From Bubalus kerabau (lineage: Eukaryota; Chordata; Mammalia; Artiodactyla; Bovidae): a stretch of DNA of 64,000 nt. The stretch lies in the NCBI RefSeq assembly GCF_029407905.1, contig NC_073630.1, positions 55,701,001 through 55,765,000 on the forward strand, written 5' to 3'. Shown piece by piece: positions 44,081 to 56,540 of this stretch. Numbering within the stretch: the stretch's first letter is position 1; every line of letters starts with the position of its first letter. Under the pieces are notes generated by a model. The model saw only the letters and a list, made by a program, of their open reading frames with translations. It was not told where the DNA came from and made no database searches. A program made the translations under genes and the position numbers.

Positions 44081-45465
44081 ATAGAAGAGGAACCAGAGAT
44101 CAAATTCCAAACATCTGTTGGATTATTGAAAAAGCAAGAGAGTTCCAGAAAAACATCTATTTCTGTTTTATTGACTATGCCAAAGCCTTTGACTGGGTGG
44201 ATCACAATAAATTGTGGAAAATTTTGAAAGAGATGGGAATACCAGACCACCTGACCTGCCTCTTGAGAATCTTGTATGCAGGTCAGGAAGCAACAGCTAG
44301 AACTGGACATGGAACAAAAGACTGGTTCCACATAGGAAAAGGAGTACATCAAGGCTGTATATTGTCACCCTTCTTATTTCACTTATATGCAGAGTACATC
44401 ATGAGAAACGCTGGGCTGGAGGAAGCACAAGCTGGAATCAAGATTGCCGAGAGAAATATCAATAACCTCAGATGGCACCACCCTTATGGTAGAAAGTGAG
44501 GAACAACTAAAGCCTCTTGATGAAAGTGAAAGAGGAGAGTGAAAAAGTTGGCTTAAAGCTCAATATTCAGAAAATTAAGATCATGGCATCTGATCCCATT
44601 ACTTCCTGGGAAATAGATGGGAAAACAGTGTAAAGAGTGTCAGACTTTATTTTTTTGGGCTCCAAAATCACTGCAGATGGTGACTGAATCCATGAAATTA
44701 AGACACTTACTCCCTGGAAGGAAAGTTATGACCAATCTAGACAATGTATTAAAAAGCAGACATCACTTTGCCAACAAAGGTCTGTCTAGTCAAGGCTATG
44801 GTTTTTCCAGTAGTCATGTATGGATGTGAGATTTGGACTACAAAGAAAACTGAGCACCAAAGAATTGATGCTTTTGAATTGTGATGTTGAAGACTCTTAA
44901 GAGTACCTTGGACTGCAAGGAGATCCAACTAGTCCATCCTAAAGGAGATCAGTCCTGGGTGTTCATTGGAAGGACTGATGTTGAAGCAGAAACTCCAATA
45001 CTTTGGCCACCTGATGGGAAGAACTGACTCTTTTGAAAAGACCCTGAGGCTGGGCAAGATTGAAGTTGGGAGGGGAAGGGGACGACAGAGGATGAGGTGG
45101 CTGGATGGCATCACTGACTCGATGGACATGAGTTTGAGTGAACTCCGGGAGTTGGTGATGGACAGGGAGGCCTGGCGTGCTGCAATTCATGGGGTTACAA
45201 AGAGTCAGACGTGACTGAGCAACTGAACTGAACTGAATAACTGATTAAAAAAATATATAATTCTCTTACTAACACTAGCAAGGGGTGGGGGGCGGGGGGA
45301 CACTCTTTGTCCCCTGTCTGATGTCTACGTCAGAAGCTTTCTCTGTCCCTTTTCATACTTTACTAAAACCCTGCTACACAAAAGCTCTTGAGTGATCAAG
45401 CCTGGTCCCTGATTCCAAAGCTAAATCTTCTTTTTTGGAAATCATGAATCTGACACTGTTCACTG

Positions 45466-45890
45466 TTAAGTTATCATTTCCAAGATGTTTGGCTTGAGAA
45501 ATTAAAATTGTTGTCATTTATGAATATGAAAGACCTAGTAAGAGCAAATTTAGAGAGAATTATCAATATTTCTGCTATGGCCAAGTTACCTTTAAGTTTC
45601 TGAACAGGGGTCCAAATTGCAATATCAAGTAGGTAGTTAAATTTATGAGTGGGCATTTTTCTGGAAAAGCTGAGATTGGAGATATAGTCTAAGGAAACAG
45701 CATATAGATGATATTTAATATTAGACAATTGGATTGAGTCACCTAGGTAAATGTTTGGATAAGTAGAAGGTTCAAGACTGAGCCAAGATCAAATAACAAT
45801 ATTCAGAATTTCAGCAGGTGAGTAAGTAAAAATAGATATAAAGGGAAACTGATGGGAGAGAGAGAGAAAGAGGAAAATAAGAGGTCAGGA
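45466..45890. other. Unannotated sequence
   Basis: No gene or repeat recognised. Confidence 0.4.
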
Positions 45891-45900
45891 AGCCAAGAAA

Positions 45901-46117
45901 GGGCTTCCCTGGTAGCTCAGTGATAAAGAATCTGCCTGCCAGTGCAGGAGATGTAGGTTTGATCCCTAGGTGGGGAAGATCTCCTGGAAAAGGAAATGGC
46001 AACCCCCTCCAGTATTCTTGCCTGAGAAATTCCATGGAGAGAGGGGCCTGGCAGGCTATGGTCCATGTGATCACAAAGAAACAGACATGGTTTAGCAACT
46101 AAACAACAAATTAACAA
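45901..46117 (+). mobile_element. Bov-tA SINE
   Basis: Head gggcttccctggtagctcag, body, and an (AAC)-rich end. Target duplication agccaagaaa (45891-45900) against agccaggaaa (46118-46127). Confidence 0.92.
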
Positions 46118-46127
46118 AGCCAGGAAA

Positions 46128-46639
46128 AGAAAGTATGTAAAGGATAAAGCTGGGGTCCACTGTCTGGACAGTTTAAATGGAGTGCTCTCAGTAGAAGACT
46201 TTGGAATAAATCATATATATGGGGAGGGGAAATGAAGACAACTGTTTAAATAATTTCAGCTAGGAAATGAAATGGGAAAAATAGGGCCATAGCTGAAGAG
46301 AAATGTAAGGCCAGAGATACTTTTACCTTAATTGGAGATTCTAGTACATATTTGTATGCTGATGGAAATTATGGCATGAAGAGGACAAAATCAGGAATGC
46401 ATGAGAAGGAATAATCGGAGGGCATAAATTGAGACAGCAAAAATAGATTTGATCCAGAGCTGAGGCAAGACAGATGTTGTTGACAGGAGCAAGGGAATGA
46501 ATCTATAGTGAAAAAACTGAAAGCAGAGGATATGTGTGTAAATGAAGGTACATTGGTAGCTTGGATGTGAGGATGATGAGAGATTTCCAAAAGGATATTC
46601 ATACAATACATTTCCATAATTGCAGAGAGTTTCATTCTA
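46128..46639. other. Unannotated sequence
   Basis: No gene or repeat recognised; overlapping short frames at 46369-46635 have no motif. Confidence 0.4.
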
Positions 46640-48447
46640 CAGCACTAATCTAGATAATTTTTACCATCTTAAAATTACAGAAACATATTCTTCCATTTTT
46701 TCTGAAAATGTACATTTTACATATTTTTCTATTTTAAATTTGAAAAGCATTTTTATACTTGATGTACATTAAGTATTTAATTTGATTTTTTTCCCAATAA
46801 TTAGCCAATTATCTTTAAGACAAGCTGTGCTTCAATGTATGGGTCATATATTTTAGAAAAATCATATTTGTTGGAATTTAATTGTATTATGAATTAGTTT
46901 GAAAATATTGCCTTCTTATGGTATGATATATCCCTTAATTTATTATGAACTTCCATATGATTAAAACTTTTATAATAATTATTTTATTTATAAATCTACC
47001 ATAGTTCATTCCTGTTTTTAATAGTTGTTATAATAAATGTCATATGCTCTTTCTTTAATTTTTTTATTACGTATTGGTTTTCTATGCAATCAACATACTA
47101 CATGTATCATCTTAGCAGTTTTCATAATGATCATTCTGGGTTTTTTTAATATGAATAATCACATTATCTCCATAGAAACAACATCCTGAAAGTGATAGAA
47201 ACAATTACAGATAACCATATTATATATCTTGTCCCTATTTCTTAGCTAAGATTTTTTATTTCTTTTTAATTAATGTGGAGGTATTTCTGTTCTTTTTATC
47301 CCCTTCATTTTTATTTAGGAATCTAGTAAGTACTGTTTGTCAGACTAGAGAAATTTCTTTTGATAACTTATTAAGAGTGATTATTTATTGGAAATGACTA
47401 TTATTTTAATATAATATTTTGAAGGCACCTTGGAAAAATCTTTGTAATATTTTAATAATCAAGTTTTAATTTCATAAATTATATAAAAGTATTTCTTAAT
47501 GTGAAATATCATTTAAAAATATTCCACATCTTTGTCTTTCTTGAATCAATTTTTCATTTTTATTACATCACAGTTGTGAATAATTATTTCAGAGTACATG
47601 GTAAATTTTGGAATCTTTGCCTGAATGAAAATATACTTTTCCTTTTGAATTGAATGTTTGGTTTGTTTGACATAGAATTCTCTTTCAAAGAGAATACCTC
47701 TGAAATATCAACTTATTATCTTTTATCACTTCATGACTAACGAAAAAAAGAGCTGGTACTAATCTAATTTTTGATACATTTCAGACAATTTTTTTTGTAC
47801 TTGGTGTCTGCAACTTTACCCAGCTAGGCCTCAGCAGTTCCAAGCATGTATTATTATTATTATTTATTATTACAGTGGATTCCTTCTAACCATGGTTTTG
47901 TTTTTTTTTTTTTTTCTCCCCTGGAATTTTCTTTTAGATGTTTATGAGAGAAGCTAGTCTCTCTCTTTGTCATTACCTTTCTCTCAACCTTCACACTTTG
48001 GTTTTTGCACTTACTTCTTAGAGAATGCCACAGCACAGACTCTCAGCACACAATATACTCATCAACTTTGTCCATCATTCTTTTTAACTCATATAGTTAG
48101 ACTTTGGTATTTTTAATTTGTGCTTACCCTGATTGTTACTTTTATTGCAGTTCAGCCTTATTGTTTTCTTGGATTTGGATTTTTTGCACCATAATATTCT
48201 ATACATATAAAATAAATATTTGTAATACAGCAATAAGCTATAAATCAAAATAATAAAATGAACAAAGATAAAAATTAAAACTAATGAAAACAGTCAAGCT
48301 ACCTATATTCTTTCTCCAAATCTCGTTCCTCTGCCTCCAAACTTTGAATTTTTGTACTTATTCTTTTGCAACTTTTTTGATCTAAATTATCACTTATGTA
48401 TATAATCTTAAGTATACTGTTTAAGACTAAAAAACATAAAAATAGTG
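46640..48447 (-). mobile_element. Probable old L1 remnant, antisense (low confidence)
   Basis: T-rich sequence with segments typical of ancient L1 read antisense, notably gaatctttgcctgaatgaaa followed by tgtttggtttgtttgacata and gaattctctttcaaagagaa (47612-47695). A (TTA)n block lies at 47849-47871 and a T-run of about 17 near 47900-47917. The limits are arbitrary. Confidence 0.35.
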
Positions 48448-48556
48448 TCACAACCCACTCCGGTATTCTTGCCTAGGAAATCCCATGGATAGAGGAACCT
48501 GATGGGTTATAGTTTGTGGGATTGCAAGAATCGAACACAACTTAGGGACTCAACCA
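48448..48556 (+). mobile_element. Bov-A SINE fragment
   Basis: One BovB-derived monomer, from acaacccactccggtattct to cgaacacaacttagggactc, with a short (CCA)n-like end. 5' truncated. Confidence 0.8.
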
Positions 48557-48569
48557 CCATAACAATACA

Positions 48570-48900
48570 CATAACAGTCTACAGAAACTTATTTTTCACT
48601 AAGCTTTATATTTCTAAGATTCCAGCATGTTGTTGTATTCAGCTTTTTTCAAGACTGTATAAAATTCTGCTGTATAAAGTCCACAGTTTTTTACCCTCTC
48701 TTCAGTTTATGAGTAAGTGGCTTGTGTTTCTGGGTTTTGTTTTTTTCTGTTCTTGTTTACTATTTTAATCAGTGATGTGCATGTCTTCTCATGCATACAT
48801 GCAAGAATTTTGTAGTTGATATAACCAAAAATAGAATTTCCAGGGTATATATATATCTTCAGCTTCACAAGATAATACTGGTTGTTTTCCAAAAGTATTA
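48570..48900 (-). mobile_element. Probable old L1 remnant, antisense
   Basis: Follows the familiar antisense L1 order: actgtataaaattctgctgt, accctctcttcagtttatg, then atgtgcatgtcttctcatgc, ccagggtatatatata and ggttgttttccaaaagt. Degraded. Confidence 0.45.
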
Positions 48901-49860
48901 AAATAATGTGTATCTAATCCTTGAATTATTATAACTCCATGATCCTGTATATTTTAACACAGTAAAAAACACTTCATTTATTTTTCAAAAATCAATACAA
49001 GTTTTTTTTTTTTGCATTCCTTCTCCCAATTATCATTATATTTTAATATTCTTTGTTAAGTTAATGTAATTTGCAGGTAGAATGCCATTAATTTTTGCAA
49101 TTAATCTTCACACATATTACATGTAATGTTTTATCATGTAGCCACATATTATTTTATGAGTATCAGAAAAGTTTCATAGTTCTCATTAGCTCATTCCTAT
49201 ATATTCCATTAATTCACTGATATTATATATCCAAATTTCTTTCTCGCTTGGCATTTTGCAAGGGCACTTCCCAGACTAAATCATTCAAATCATATCACAG
49301 AATGCTGCATGTAAATTGTTGTTTGCTTATTTGCTTCTTTGAATAATCCAATCTCAATGCATTCCTTTAAAGGCTAAAGCTTCATCTGTGAGCATCCTCC
49401 ACATTATCCTAACCTTATAGTAAATCCCAAAGGCAGACTCAGCACAGGACAGAAACACTGTATTCCCTTAAGTCAGGCCCTTTTTACTTCTTCCCCAGTT
49501 CAGATGAGGGCCTAAGTCTGACTCAGAGGACAGAGTATGGGTTTAACCTGAAATGCAGTTGGGACAACGTAGAATATAAATAATTGGGGGTAAAGGAGTA
49601 CATGTTAACCTGGATTTCAGCTGGGGTATCACTGTCAAAAAATGGATAAAATTGATCTGAAACTATTCCATAGCATGAACATTATTCTATTTCCTTTCTA
49701 TAACTTCAGGTGGGACTTCTTGAGCTGGGTGTTTCTGGGTAATGTCCATCTTCATAGTTACCTCCTGACTATAATTGTCTGACTCTTATATCTTTTCATT
49801 CTCCATTCAGTATCACTTGTTTCCTTCTTATTTTATATTCTCTCTCTCTATATATATGTG
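48901..49860. other. Unannotated sequence
   Basis: No gene or nameable repeat. The block 49330-49640 is less AT-rich than its surroundings but has no recognisable content. Confidence 0.4.
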
Positions 49861-49939
49861 CTGTTGTTGCTTGGTTGCTAAGTCACGTCTGACTCTTTAT
49901 GACTCCATTGACTGCAGCATGTCAGGTTCCTCTGTCTTT
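49861..49939 (-). mobile_element. Bov-A/Bov-tA 3' end fragment, minus strand
   Basis: About 80 bp matching the minus-strand end of the SINE (ttgctaagtcacgtctgact), cut off by a (TA)n tract. Confidence 0.8.
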
Positions 49940-49960
49940 CATATATATATATATATATAT

Positions 49961-50168
49961 GCTAAGTTGCTTCAGTCCTGTCCAACTTTTTGTAACCCTA
50001 TGGACTGTAAATTTCCAGGCTCTTCTGTCCATGTCCATGGGATTCTCAAGGTAAGAATACTGAAGTGGATTTCCATGCCCTCTTTCAGGGGATCTTTCCA
50101 ATTCAGGAATTGAGCATGTATCTCTTACATCTCCTGCATTGGCAGTCAGGTTCTTTACCACTAGCAGT
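49961..50168 (-). mobile_element. Bov-tA SINE in a (TA)n tract, minus strand
   Basis: Full-length minus-strand copy between (TA)n runs at 49941-49960 and 50171-50186. The TA tracts probably include its target duplication. Confidence 0.88.
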
Positions 50169-50186
50169 GCTATATATATATATATA

Positions 50187-51489
50187 TGAAATTATATATT
50201 TCCCTTACAGTATGCAATCAGGAATACCATATCCTTCTCATACATTCATACATTGTCTCTAAGGATCAAGAAGAGAAGGTTATTTGTGAAGGATGGAGGA
50301 GGACACAGTATTTTGTGTAGCAGAGAAATTTAAATATTTTAAAATATAAATAACTTTTTATCACACCATAGTGGTGTTTAGATACATGGTCTCTTCTTTC
50401 ACATTTCATCCCAAACCTCAGAATGGTCTCGGAATGGTACCCCATTCCTCAGAAGTAAACCCCCCAAATTCTCCCATGTTTGTATGCAGAGATATTTCCT
50501 TGCTGTTTTTTTTTTTTTTTTTTTTTTACTGTATATCACCTAGTACACTTATTTTCTTCTCCCATATCTGTGTTTAAACCATTGCTGCTTTTAACAGGCT
50601 TGACCAAAGGTGAAAAAATGAGTAATGAAGAAAGTGTGGCAAGACTCTACTTTCAATTTGGTGTGTAAGATATTGATTGCACAATAAAGAACTCAATGAA
50701 CACAACATTAACAGGAGATAACAGAATATGAAAATAAGAAATATTTTCTGTGTTCTCAGAAAGCAAACGTGTGGAGTGATGCCTGTGGTTATTTTATTTC
50801 TAGCTATACTGCATTTATTTACAACAAAATATCACTGAAATCAAAACCAAAAACACTTTAAAAATCAAAACTTAGATTGCTGAGTTTGAAGAGGAAAAGT
50901 CCCTTTTATTAGATCATGTTTCCCCAAAAGCAACATAAAGAGAGGACTTGAGTTAAGGTAGTTAATTTCACTGATGTCCCAAGGAGCAGAGGTGAGGAAT
51001 CAGGAAGGGAAATACAAAGAGGCATAAGGGTACATTGTATAAGCGGCTAATCTATTGATTACTTACTGTAAAAATATCAAGTTAATGGAATATCCAATTG
51101 AAATATAATATGGAGGAGGAAACAAACATGCCTTAGATATCTCTAAATCAAAGACTTTAACTATAATCCAGGAAAATTCTACTGAGGGAAAAGGCTAACC
51201 AAAATATTCTCCAATTTTTTCCTGGAAAGAAAGAGCAATTCATATTCCTGGAAGATGATAATACACCTTCGAGAAGATCATGCAAATTCTTCTAAATCTT
51301 TATCTTCAAAGTAAAATGAACATCCAGTTTTACAGTCAATAGGCCTTACTTGACTGGCTTATATACATATGAGTGATTCATTTTTTCCAGTTTCTTTTTT
51401 AGATGGAAATGGAAAGAAACCATTTTAGAATTCAATGTCAAGGGAACATCTCTAATAACTATGATAAGTTCCTTGTGATCTTCTTATAT
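50187..51489. other. Unannotated sequence with T-run
   Basis: No gene recognised. A T-run of about 23 lies at 50505-50527. Confidence 0.4.
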
Positions 51490-51975
51490 AAAAAAAGAAT
51501 GTTGTCCACCATTCAGTTCTACAAGAATCAAGCCATTAACTACTACAGTTGCTGACATACGACACACCCTGAAAGAAATACAGGGTGGAGATCAGGATAA
51601 GGTACTCTGTGCTCTGGAAACACAGGATAAATCTGAATAAACCTGAATTCTCACACCCTTCCATACTTAGAAAAGCACTAAAATCATTCATTGAGATATC
51701 TGTTCCTTGTTACAAGCAGTAGCTTTTTACCAAGAAGTATGCATGATTATTAATACAAGCAACTCTTTCCCAAAATCATACACATAATGACCTCCTCACG
51801 TACCCTCTTGCCACTTCTTTCTCAGAGCTATCTGAGAGCCTGTCCCCTGGTTTATCATCCTCAGTAAGACACTAAACTCAACTCATAGCTCTTACATTGT
51901 GTGTGTGTGTGTGTGTGTGTGTTTCTCAAGTCAACACTCCAATAAAATTTGTCTTCAAATTTCAAGTGTATCTCT
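51490..51975 (+). mobile_element. ERV-type LTR remnant (class I-like)
   Basis: The segment from ccctgaaagaaatacagggt to the promoter-like 3' part (tcacgtaccctcttgccact, agagctatctgagagcctgt, then actaaactcaactcatagct) has the layout of gammaretrovirus-like LTR R regions. A (TG)n run at 51899-51922 replaces the usual sequence near the end. No internal genes adjoin. The assignment is by resemblance only. Confidence 0.45.
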
Positions 51976-53402
51976 TCCATTTGAAAAGGATCATTTATCA
52001 AAGTATTAACAAAGGATGTGTCTCAAATGATTTTCCTCTTATCTCTCCTGGTCTAAATTTCCTCTGTTGAATGATTTTTAAATGGATTTTGAAAATAATA
52101 ATAATTATTATTTCAATATGCCCTTACTTACTGAAATAAGTGCTTACCTACTTTCAGTCTGTCTTCCGCAAATACAGGGTAAAAGTGGTTTACACACTGT
52201 TTTACATTTAAACAGCTGGGCAAGTGAATTCACTTGCTTTTTGCTTTATACAAAAACCATGAAATCGAATGCTTTAAGAAATTATTGCTCTTTAAAAAAA
52301 ATCAGTGATATTTAGTACACTTTTATATATATTAAATATGAAAATTATAAGGTACAGTTAATGCTTTTATTCTCCAGTGTGGGAGATGACTTACAATTCT
52401 TTTACACCCCCTTAAGTCTTTCTCTCTCACACACACCACACAGTTTTCAATGTGTATATTCGGTTTAGCTTAATTACTTCAAGCACTGTATTCTTTCATA
52501 ATCATGCATTATTAATGCCATTTTAAAGTGCAAGTAGCAAAACAACATCTGTTTAATAGCTTTATTTTAAATGCTATATGGATAACTTAAAAATCTTGAA
52601 CAAATCTGCATGTGATATTTTCAGAACACTGGGCATGTATGACAGAGGTATTCCCCTGCTTACATTTTCACACAAATGTGGGAATGGGAGCCTGAGGCAA
52701 TGTGAACAGCAGCCCTTCAAATTTCAAAGGATCTGTGAAGGATTCTTGCTCTGCTCTTGCCATCATGAATTGGCCTATTCTTGGGGAGCAATTCAAATTA
52801 AATAGTCTCCAAACAGCAAAAAGCAAACCTCTCTAGTTGTGAGTATGAGCATACTCTCTCACAGAAGTGGCAAAGGAGAAGTGCTAAGATAGAGCAAAGT
52901 AACAGAGCAAAGAAGGACATAACATTCTATTTTCAGAGTATATACTTTCTAGACAACATTTAATTGTAGGCGTATTTCTTCATGTTTCCAACTCTGTTAG
53001 AATACATATGTGTGTGGTATGTTTATATATATATAGACATACAGAAACATGCATATTGTAATAATCATTAGGCACTCTTATGAGATCAGTGCATCCTTGA
53101 AAATTGATGCTTTGAGTATATTAAGCAGTTGTTATACTTCCTAACTTCAGCACTGTAAAGAAATCACCTAGAATTAGTCACAAAGTTATATGATGCCTAT
53201 TAATATTTCAGTAAACCTTCACTTTTTTTGACATCACATGCAACCATTTGCAGGAATGATGAACATGTTTTAATCCACCAAATCTTTCTTTTTCATTTTA
53301 TCATAAGTTATACACTTTTAATTTTATATGGCTTAAGCTGAATTATAGGGAAAAGTCAATATGAAGTTCAGAATTAGCTGTTCACATTGAGAAAAAAAGG
53401 AT
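51976..53402. other. Unannotated AT-rich sequence
   Basis: About 1.4 kb with no recognised gene or repeat. The 75-codon frame at 52578-52805 has no motif I recognise. Confidence 0.45.
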
Positions 53403-53448
53403 CACACACACACACACACACACACCACACACACACACACACACACAA
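53403..53448 (+). repeat. (CA)n microsatellite
   Basis: About 23 CA units with a single CC interruption near the middle. Confidence 0.95.
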
Positions 53449-53507
53449 GGCCTTATTAGTTACATGATTCGATTATCAGCGTGAATAGTACCACCGATGT
53501 CCTAGTC

Positions 53508-54103
53508 ATATTTTGGGCTCCAAAATCACTACAGATGGTGACTGCAGCCATGAAATTCAAAGACACCTGCTCCTTGGAAGAAAAGCCATGACTGACCTAG
53601 ATAGCATATTAAAAAGCAGAGACATTCCTTTGCTCATAAAAGTTCATCTGGTCAAAGCTATTGTTTTTCTAGTAGTCATGTATGGATGTGAGAGTTGGAC
53701 CATTAAGAAAGCTGAGCACCAAAGAATTGATGCCTCTGAACCGTAGTGTTGGAGAAGACTCTTGAGAGTTCCTCAGACTGCAAGGAGATCCAACCAGTCA
53801 ATCCTAAAGGAAATCAGTCCTGAATATCCATTGGAAGGACTGATGTTGAAGCTGAAACTCCAATACTTTGGCCACCTGATGTGAAGAGCTGACTCATTTG
53901 AAAAGACCCTGATTATGGGAAGGATTGAAGGCAGAAGTAGAAAGGGATGACAGAGGATGAGATGGTTGGATGGCATCACCAATGTGATGAACGTGAGTTT
54001 AAGCATGCTCCAGGAATTGGTGATGGACAGGGAGGCCTGGTGTGCTGCAGTGTATGAGGTCGCAAAAAGTCAGACATGACTGAGTGAGTGAACTGAACTG
54101 AAC
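53508..54103 (+). mobile_element. BovB LINE 3' end
   Basis: Starts at GSKITTDGDCSHEIQRHLLL (frame 53513-53746) and ends with an (ACTGA)n tail. Target duplication tgtcctagtc (53498-53507) against tgtactagtc (54104-54113). Frames broken. Confidence 0.94.
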
Positions 54104-54113
54104 TGTACTAGTC

Positions 54114-54610
54114 CACTGTCTTACTATATATGACATTTTTATTTTAAGGAACTCTTTATCAGGATAATGATAGTTGAAAATCACTTACTTGATAACTTAA
54201 GGGACTCCTGATAAGCCATTTAAGACTGCTTACCTTTTCAAGAGAGAGAATCAAATAATTGTTTATACATCAAGATGCTCCAAAATCCTTGCCCAAAAAC
54301 TTGCTATATTCATCTATTCCTAAACTATTATATCATGATCCTTACCTAAAGTCTATCAAGTCTTTGGACTGAAAGACAATTTATTAAGTCAAACCATCAA
54401 ATACCATAAGTATGCAGACTCTGCCCTTTCCATTCTAAGATGCTATTAAGCCTGCATCAAAGTAAGCAATACTTCATCACAGTAAGCAATAAACTCAGCT
54501 CTATTCTATCAAGAGTTCAAAGATGGAGCCAGCTTGCATTATCCAAGTGGTTGTTGTATATTTAGATAATTAAAGGCAAAGGCAATTGGGAAGAGCCAGG
54601 GTAGGAGACA
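54114..54610. other. Unannotated sequence
   Basis: No gene or nameable repeat. The direct repeat catcaaagtaagcaat / catcacagtaagcaat lies around 54456-54490. Confidence 0.4.
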
Positions 54611-54629
54611 GGCTTCCCTTGTGGCTCAG

Positions 54630-56540
54630 TTTAACTCAGTTCAGTCGCTCAGTCATGTCAGACACTTTGCGACTCAAGGATTACAGGACGCCAGGCCTCC
54701 CTGTCCATCACCAATTCCTAGAGCTTGCCCAAATCCAAACTCTTAATGTCGAGTAAGCTGGTAATAACATCCAACCATCGCATCCTCTATCATCCCCTTC
54801 TTCTCCTACCTTCAATCTTTCAAAGCATTAGGGTCTTTTCAAATGAGTCAGCTCTTTGCATCAGATGGCCAAAGTATTGAAGTTTCAGCTTCAAAATCAG
54901 TCCTCCCAATGAACAGGACTGATTTCCTTTAAGATGGACTGGTTGGATTTACTTGCATTTCAAGGGATTCTCAAGAGTCTGCTACAACACCACAATTCAA
55001 AAGCATCAATTCTTTTGTGCTCAGCTTTTTTTATAGTCCAACTCTCACATCCATACATGACCACTGGAAAAACCATATTATTGACGAGACAGACCTTTGT
55101 TGGCTTTGTTGTCTCACTTTTTAATATGCCGTTTAGCTTGGTCATACCTTTCCTTCCAAGGAGTAAGCGTCTTTTAATGTCATGGCCGCAATCACCATCT
55201 ACAGTGATTTTGGAGCCGGAAAAAAAAAAAAGTCTGACACTGTTTCCCCATCTATTTGCCATGAAGTGATGGGACGGATGCCATGATCTTAGTATTCTGA
55301 ATGATGAGCTATAAGCCAACTTTTGAACTTTCCTCTTTCACTTTCATCAAGAGGCTCTTTAGATATTTACTTTATGCCATAAGAGTGGTGTCATCTGCAT
55401 ATCTGAGGTTATTGATATTTCTCCCAGCAATCTTGATTCCAGCTTGTGCTTCATTTAGCCTAGCGTTTCTCATGATGTACTCTGCCTATAAATTAAATAA
55501 CCAGGGTGACAATATACAGCCTTGACGTACTCCTTTTTCTATTTGGAACCAGTCTGTTGTTCCATGTCCAGTTCTAACTGTTGCTTCCGGACCTGCATAC
55601 AGGTTTCTCCAGAGGCAGGTCAGGTGGTCTGATATTCCCATCTCTTGAAGAATTTTCCACAGTTTATTGTGATCCACACAGTCAAAGGCTTTGGCATAGT
55701 CAATAAAGCAGAAATAGATGTTTTCCTGGAACTTTCTTGCTTTTTCAATGATCCAGCAAGTGTTTGGAATTTGATCTCTGGTTCCTCTGCATTTCCTAAA
55801 ACCAGCTTGAACTTGTGGGATTTCATGGTTCACGTATTGTTGAAGCCTGGTTTGGAGAATTTTGAACATTGTTTTACTAGCGTGTGAGGTGAATGCCATT
55901 GTGCAGTAGTTTGAGCATTCTTTGAAATTACCTTTCTTAGGGATTGGAATGAAAACTGACATTTTCCAGTCCTGTAGCCACTGCTGAGTTTTCAAAATTT
56001 GCTGGAATGTTGAATGCAGCTCTTTCACAGCATCATCTTTTAAAATTTGAAACAGCTCAACTGGAATTCCATCACCTCCACTAGCTTTGTTTGTAGTGAT
56101 GCTTATTGAGGCCCGCTTGACTTCACATTCCAGGATGTCTGGCTCTAGGTGAGTGATCACACCACAGTGATTATCTGGGTCATGAAGATCTTTTTTGTAC
56201 AGTTCTTCTGTGTATTCTTGCCACCTCTTCTTAATATCTTCTGCTTCTGTTAGGTCCATACCATTTCTGTCCTTTATTGAGCCCATCTTTGCATTAAATG
56301 TTCCCTTGGTATCTCTAAGTTTCTTGAAGGGATCTATAGTCTTTCCCATTCCATTGTTTTCCTCTATTTCTTTGCACTGATTGTTGAGGAAGGCTTTCTA
56401 ATCTCTCCTTGCTATTCTTTGGAACTCTGCATTCAAATGGAAATATATTTCTATTTCTCCTTTGCTTTTCGCTTCTCTTCTTTTCACAGCTATTTGTAAG
56501 GCTTCTCCAGACAGCCATTTTGCTTTTTTGCGTTTCTTTT
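54630..56540 (-). mobile_element. BovB LINE, 1.9 kb, minus strand, best-preserved RT
   Basis: On the minus strand the frame 55486-56349 is open for 287 codons. It covers MGKTIDPFKKLRDTKGTFNA, then IPVELFQILKDDAV, the QAGFRKCRGTRDQIP block, motif A (FIDYAKAFDCVDH) and motif B (GVRQGCILSP). Motif C (YADD) follows after a frameshift. The 3' tail is at left, against the SINE. At 56540 BovB homology stops, short of the endonuclease, and foreign sequence begins. Confidence 0.94.

Larger units (their letters stand above)
37466..45237 (+). mobile_element. BovB LINE split by L1
   Basis: The left part, 37466-37854, covers the region from gatggtgtgatcactcacct to caagctggttttagaaaaga. The right part, 44078-45237, resumes with gaggaaccagagatcaaatt and runs through motif A (DYAKAFDWVDH), motif B (GVHQGCILSP) and the 3' tail. 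Motif C is destroyed by a small deletion near 44470. The two halves join without loss at the QAGFRKxRG codons, which shows they are one element. Confidence 0.93.
37300..45465 (+). mobile_element. ERV-type LTR (BTLTR1-like), opened by nested insertions
   Basis: The 5' part (37300-37450: cctaggcaggttgataagaa, ggaattctcaaggaggagga) and the 3' part (45238-45465: ttgagtgatcaagcctggtc, ending near cactgttcactgtt) are collinear with the minus-strand LTR at 20316-21610. The middle of the LTR present in that copy (roughly 350 bp) is absent, replaced by a 7.8-kb BovB/L1 block. The 3' part holds a G-rich run at 45282-45299. No retroviral genes are visible. Confidence 0.65.

Noticed and set aside
53403..53448. 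CRISPR-like or regulatory spaced repeats
   Set aside because: These are plain dinucleotide microsatellites without spacers, in a mammalian genome.
55486..56349. 287-codon open frame on the minus strand as a gene
   Set aside because: It is BovB ORF2 from linker to RT motif B, inside a truncated element with its tail and flanking duplication. The frame breaks before motif C.
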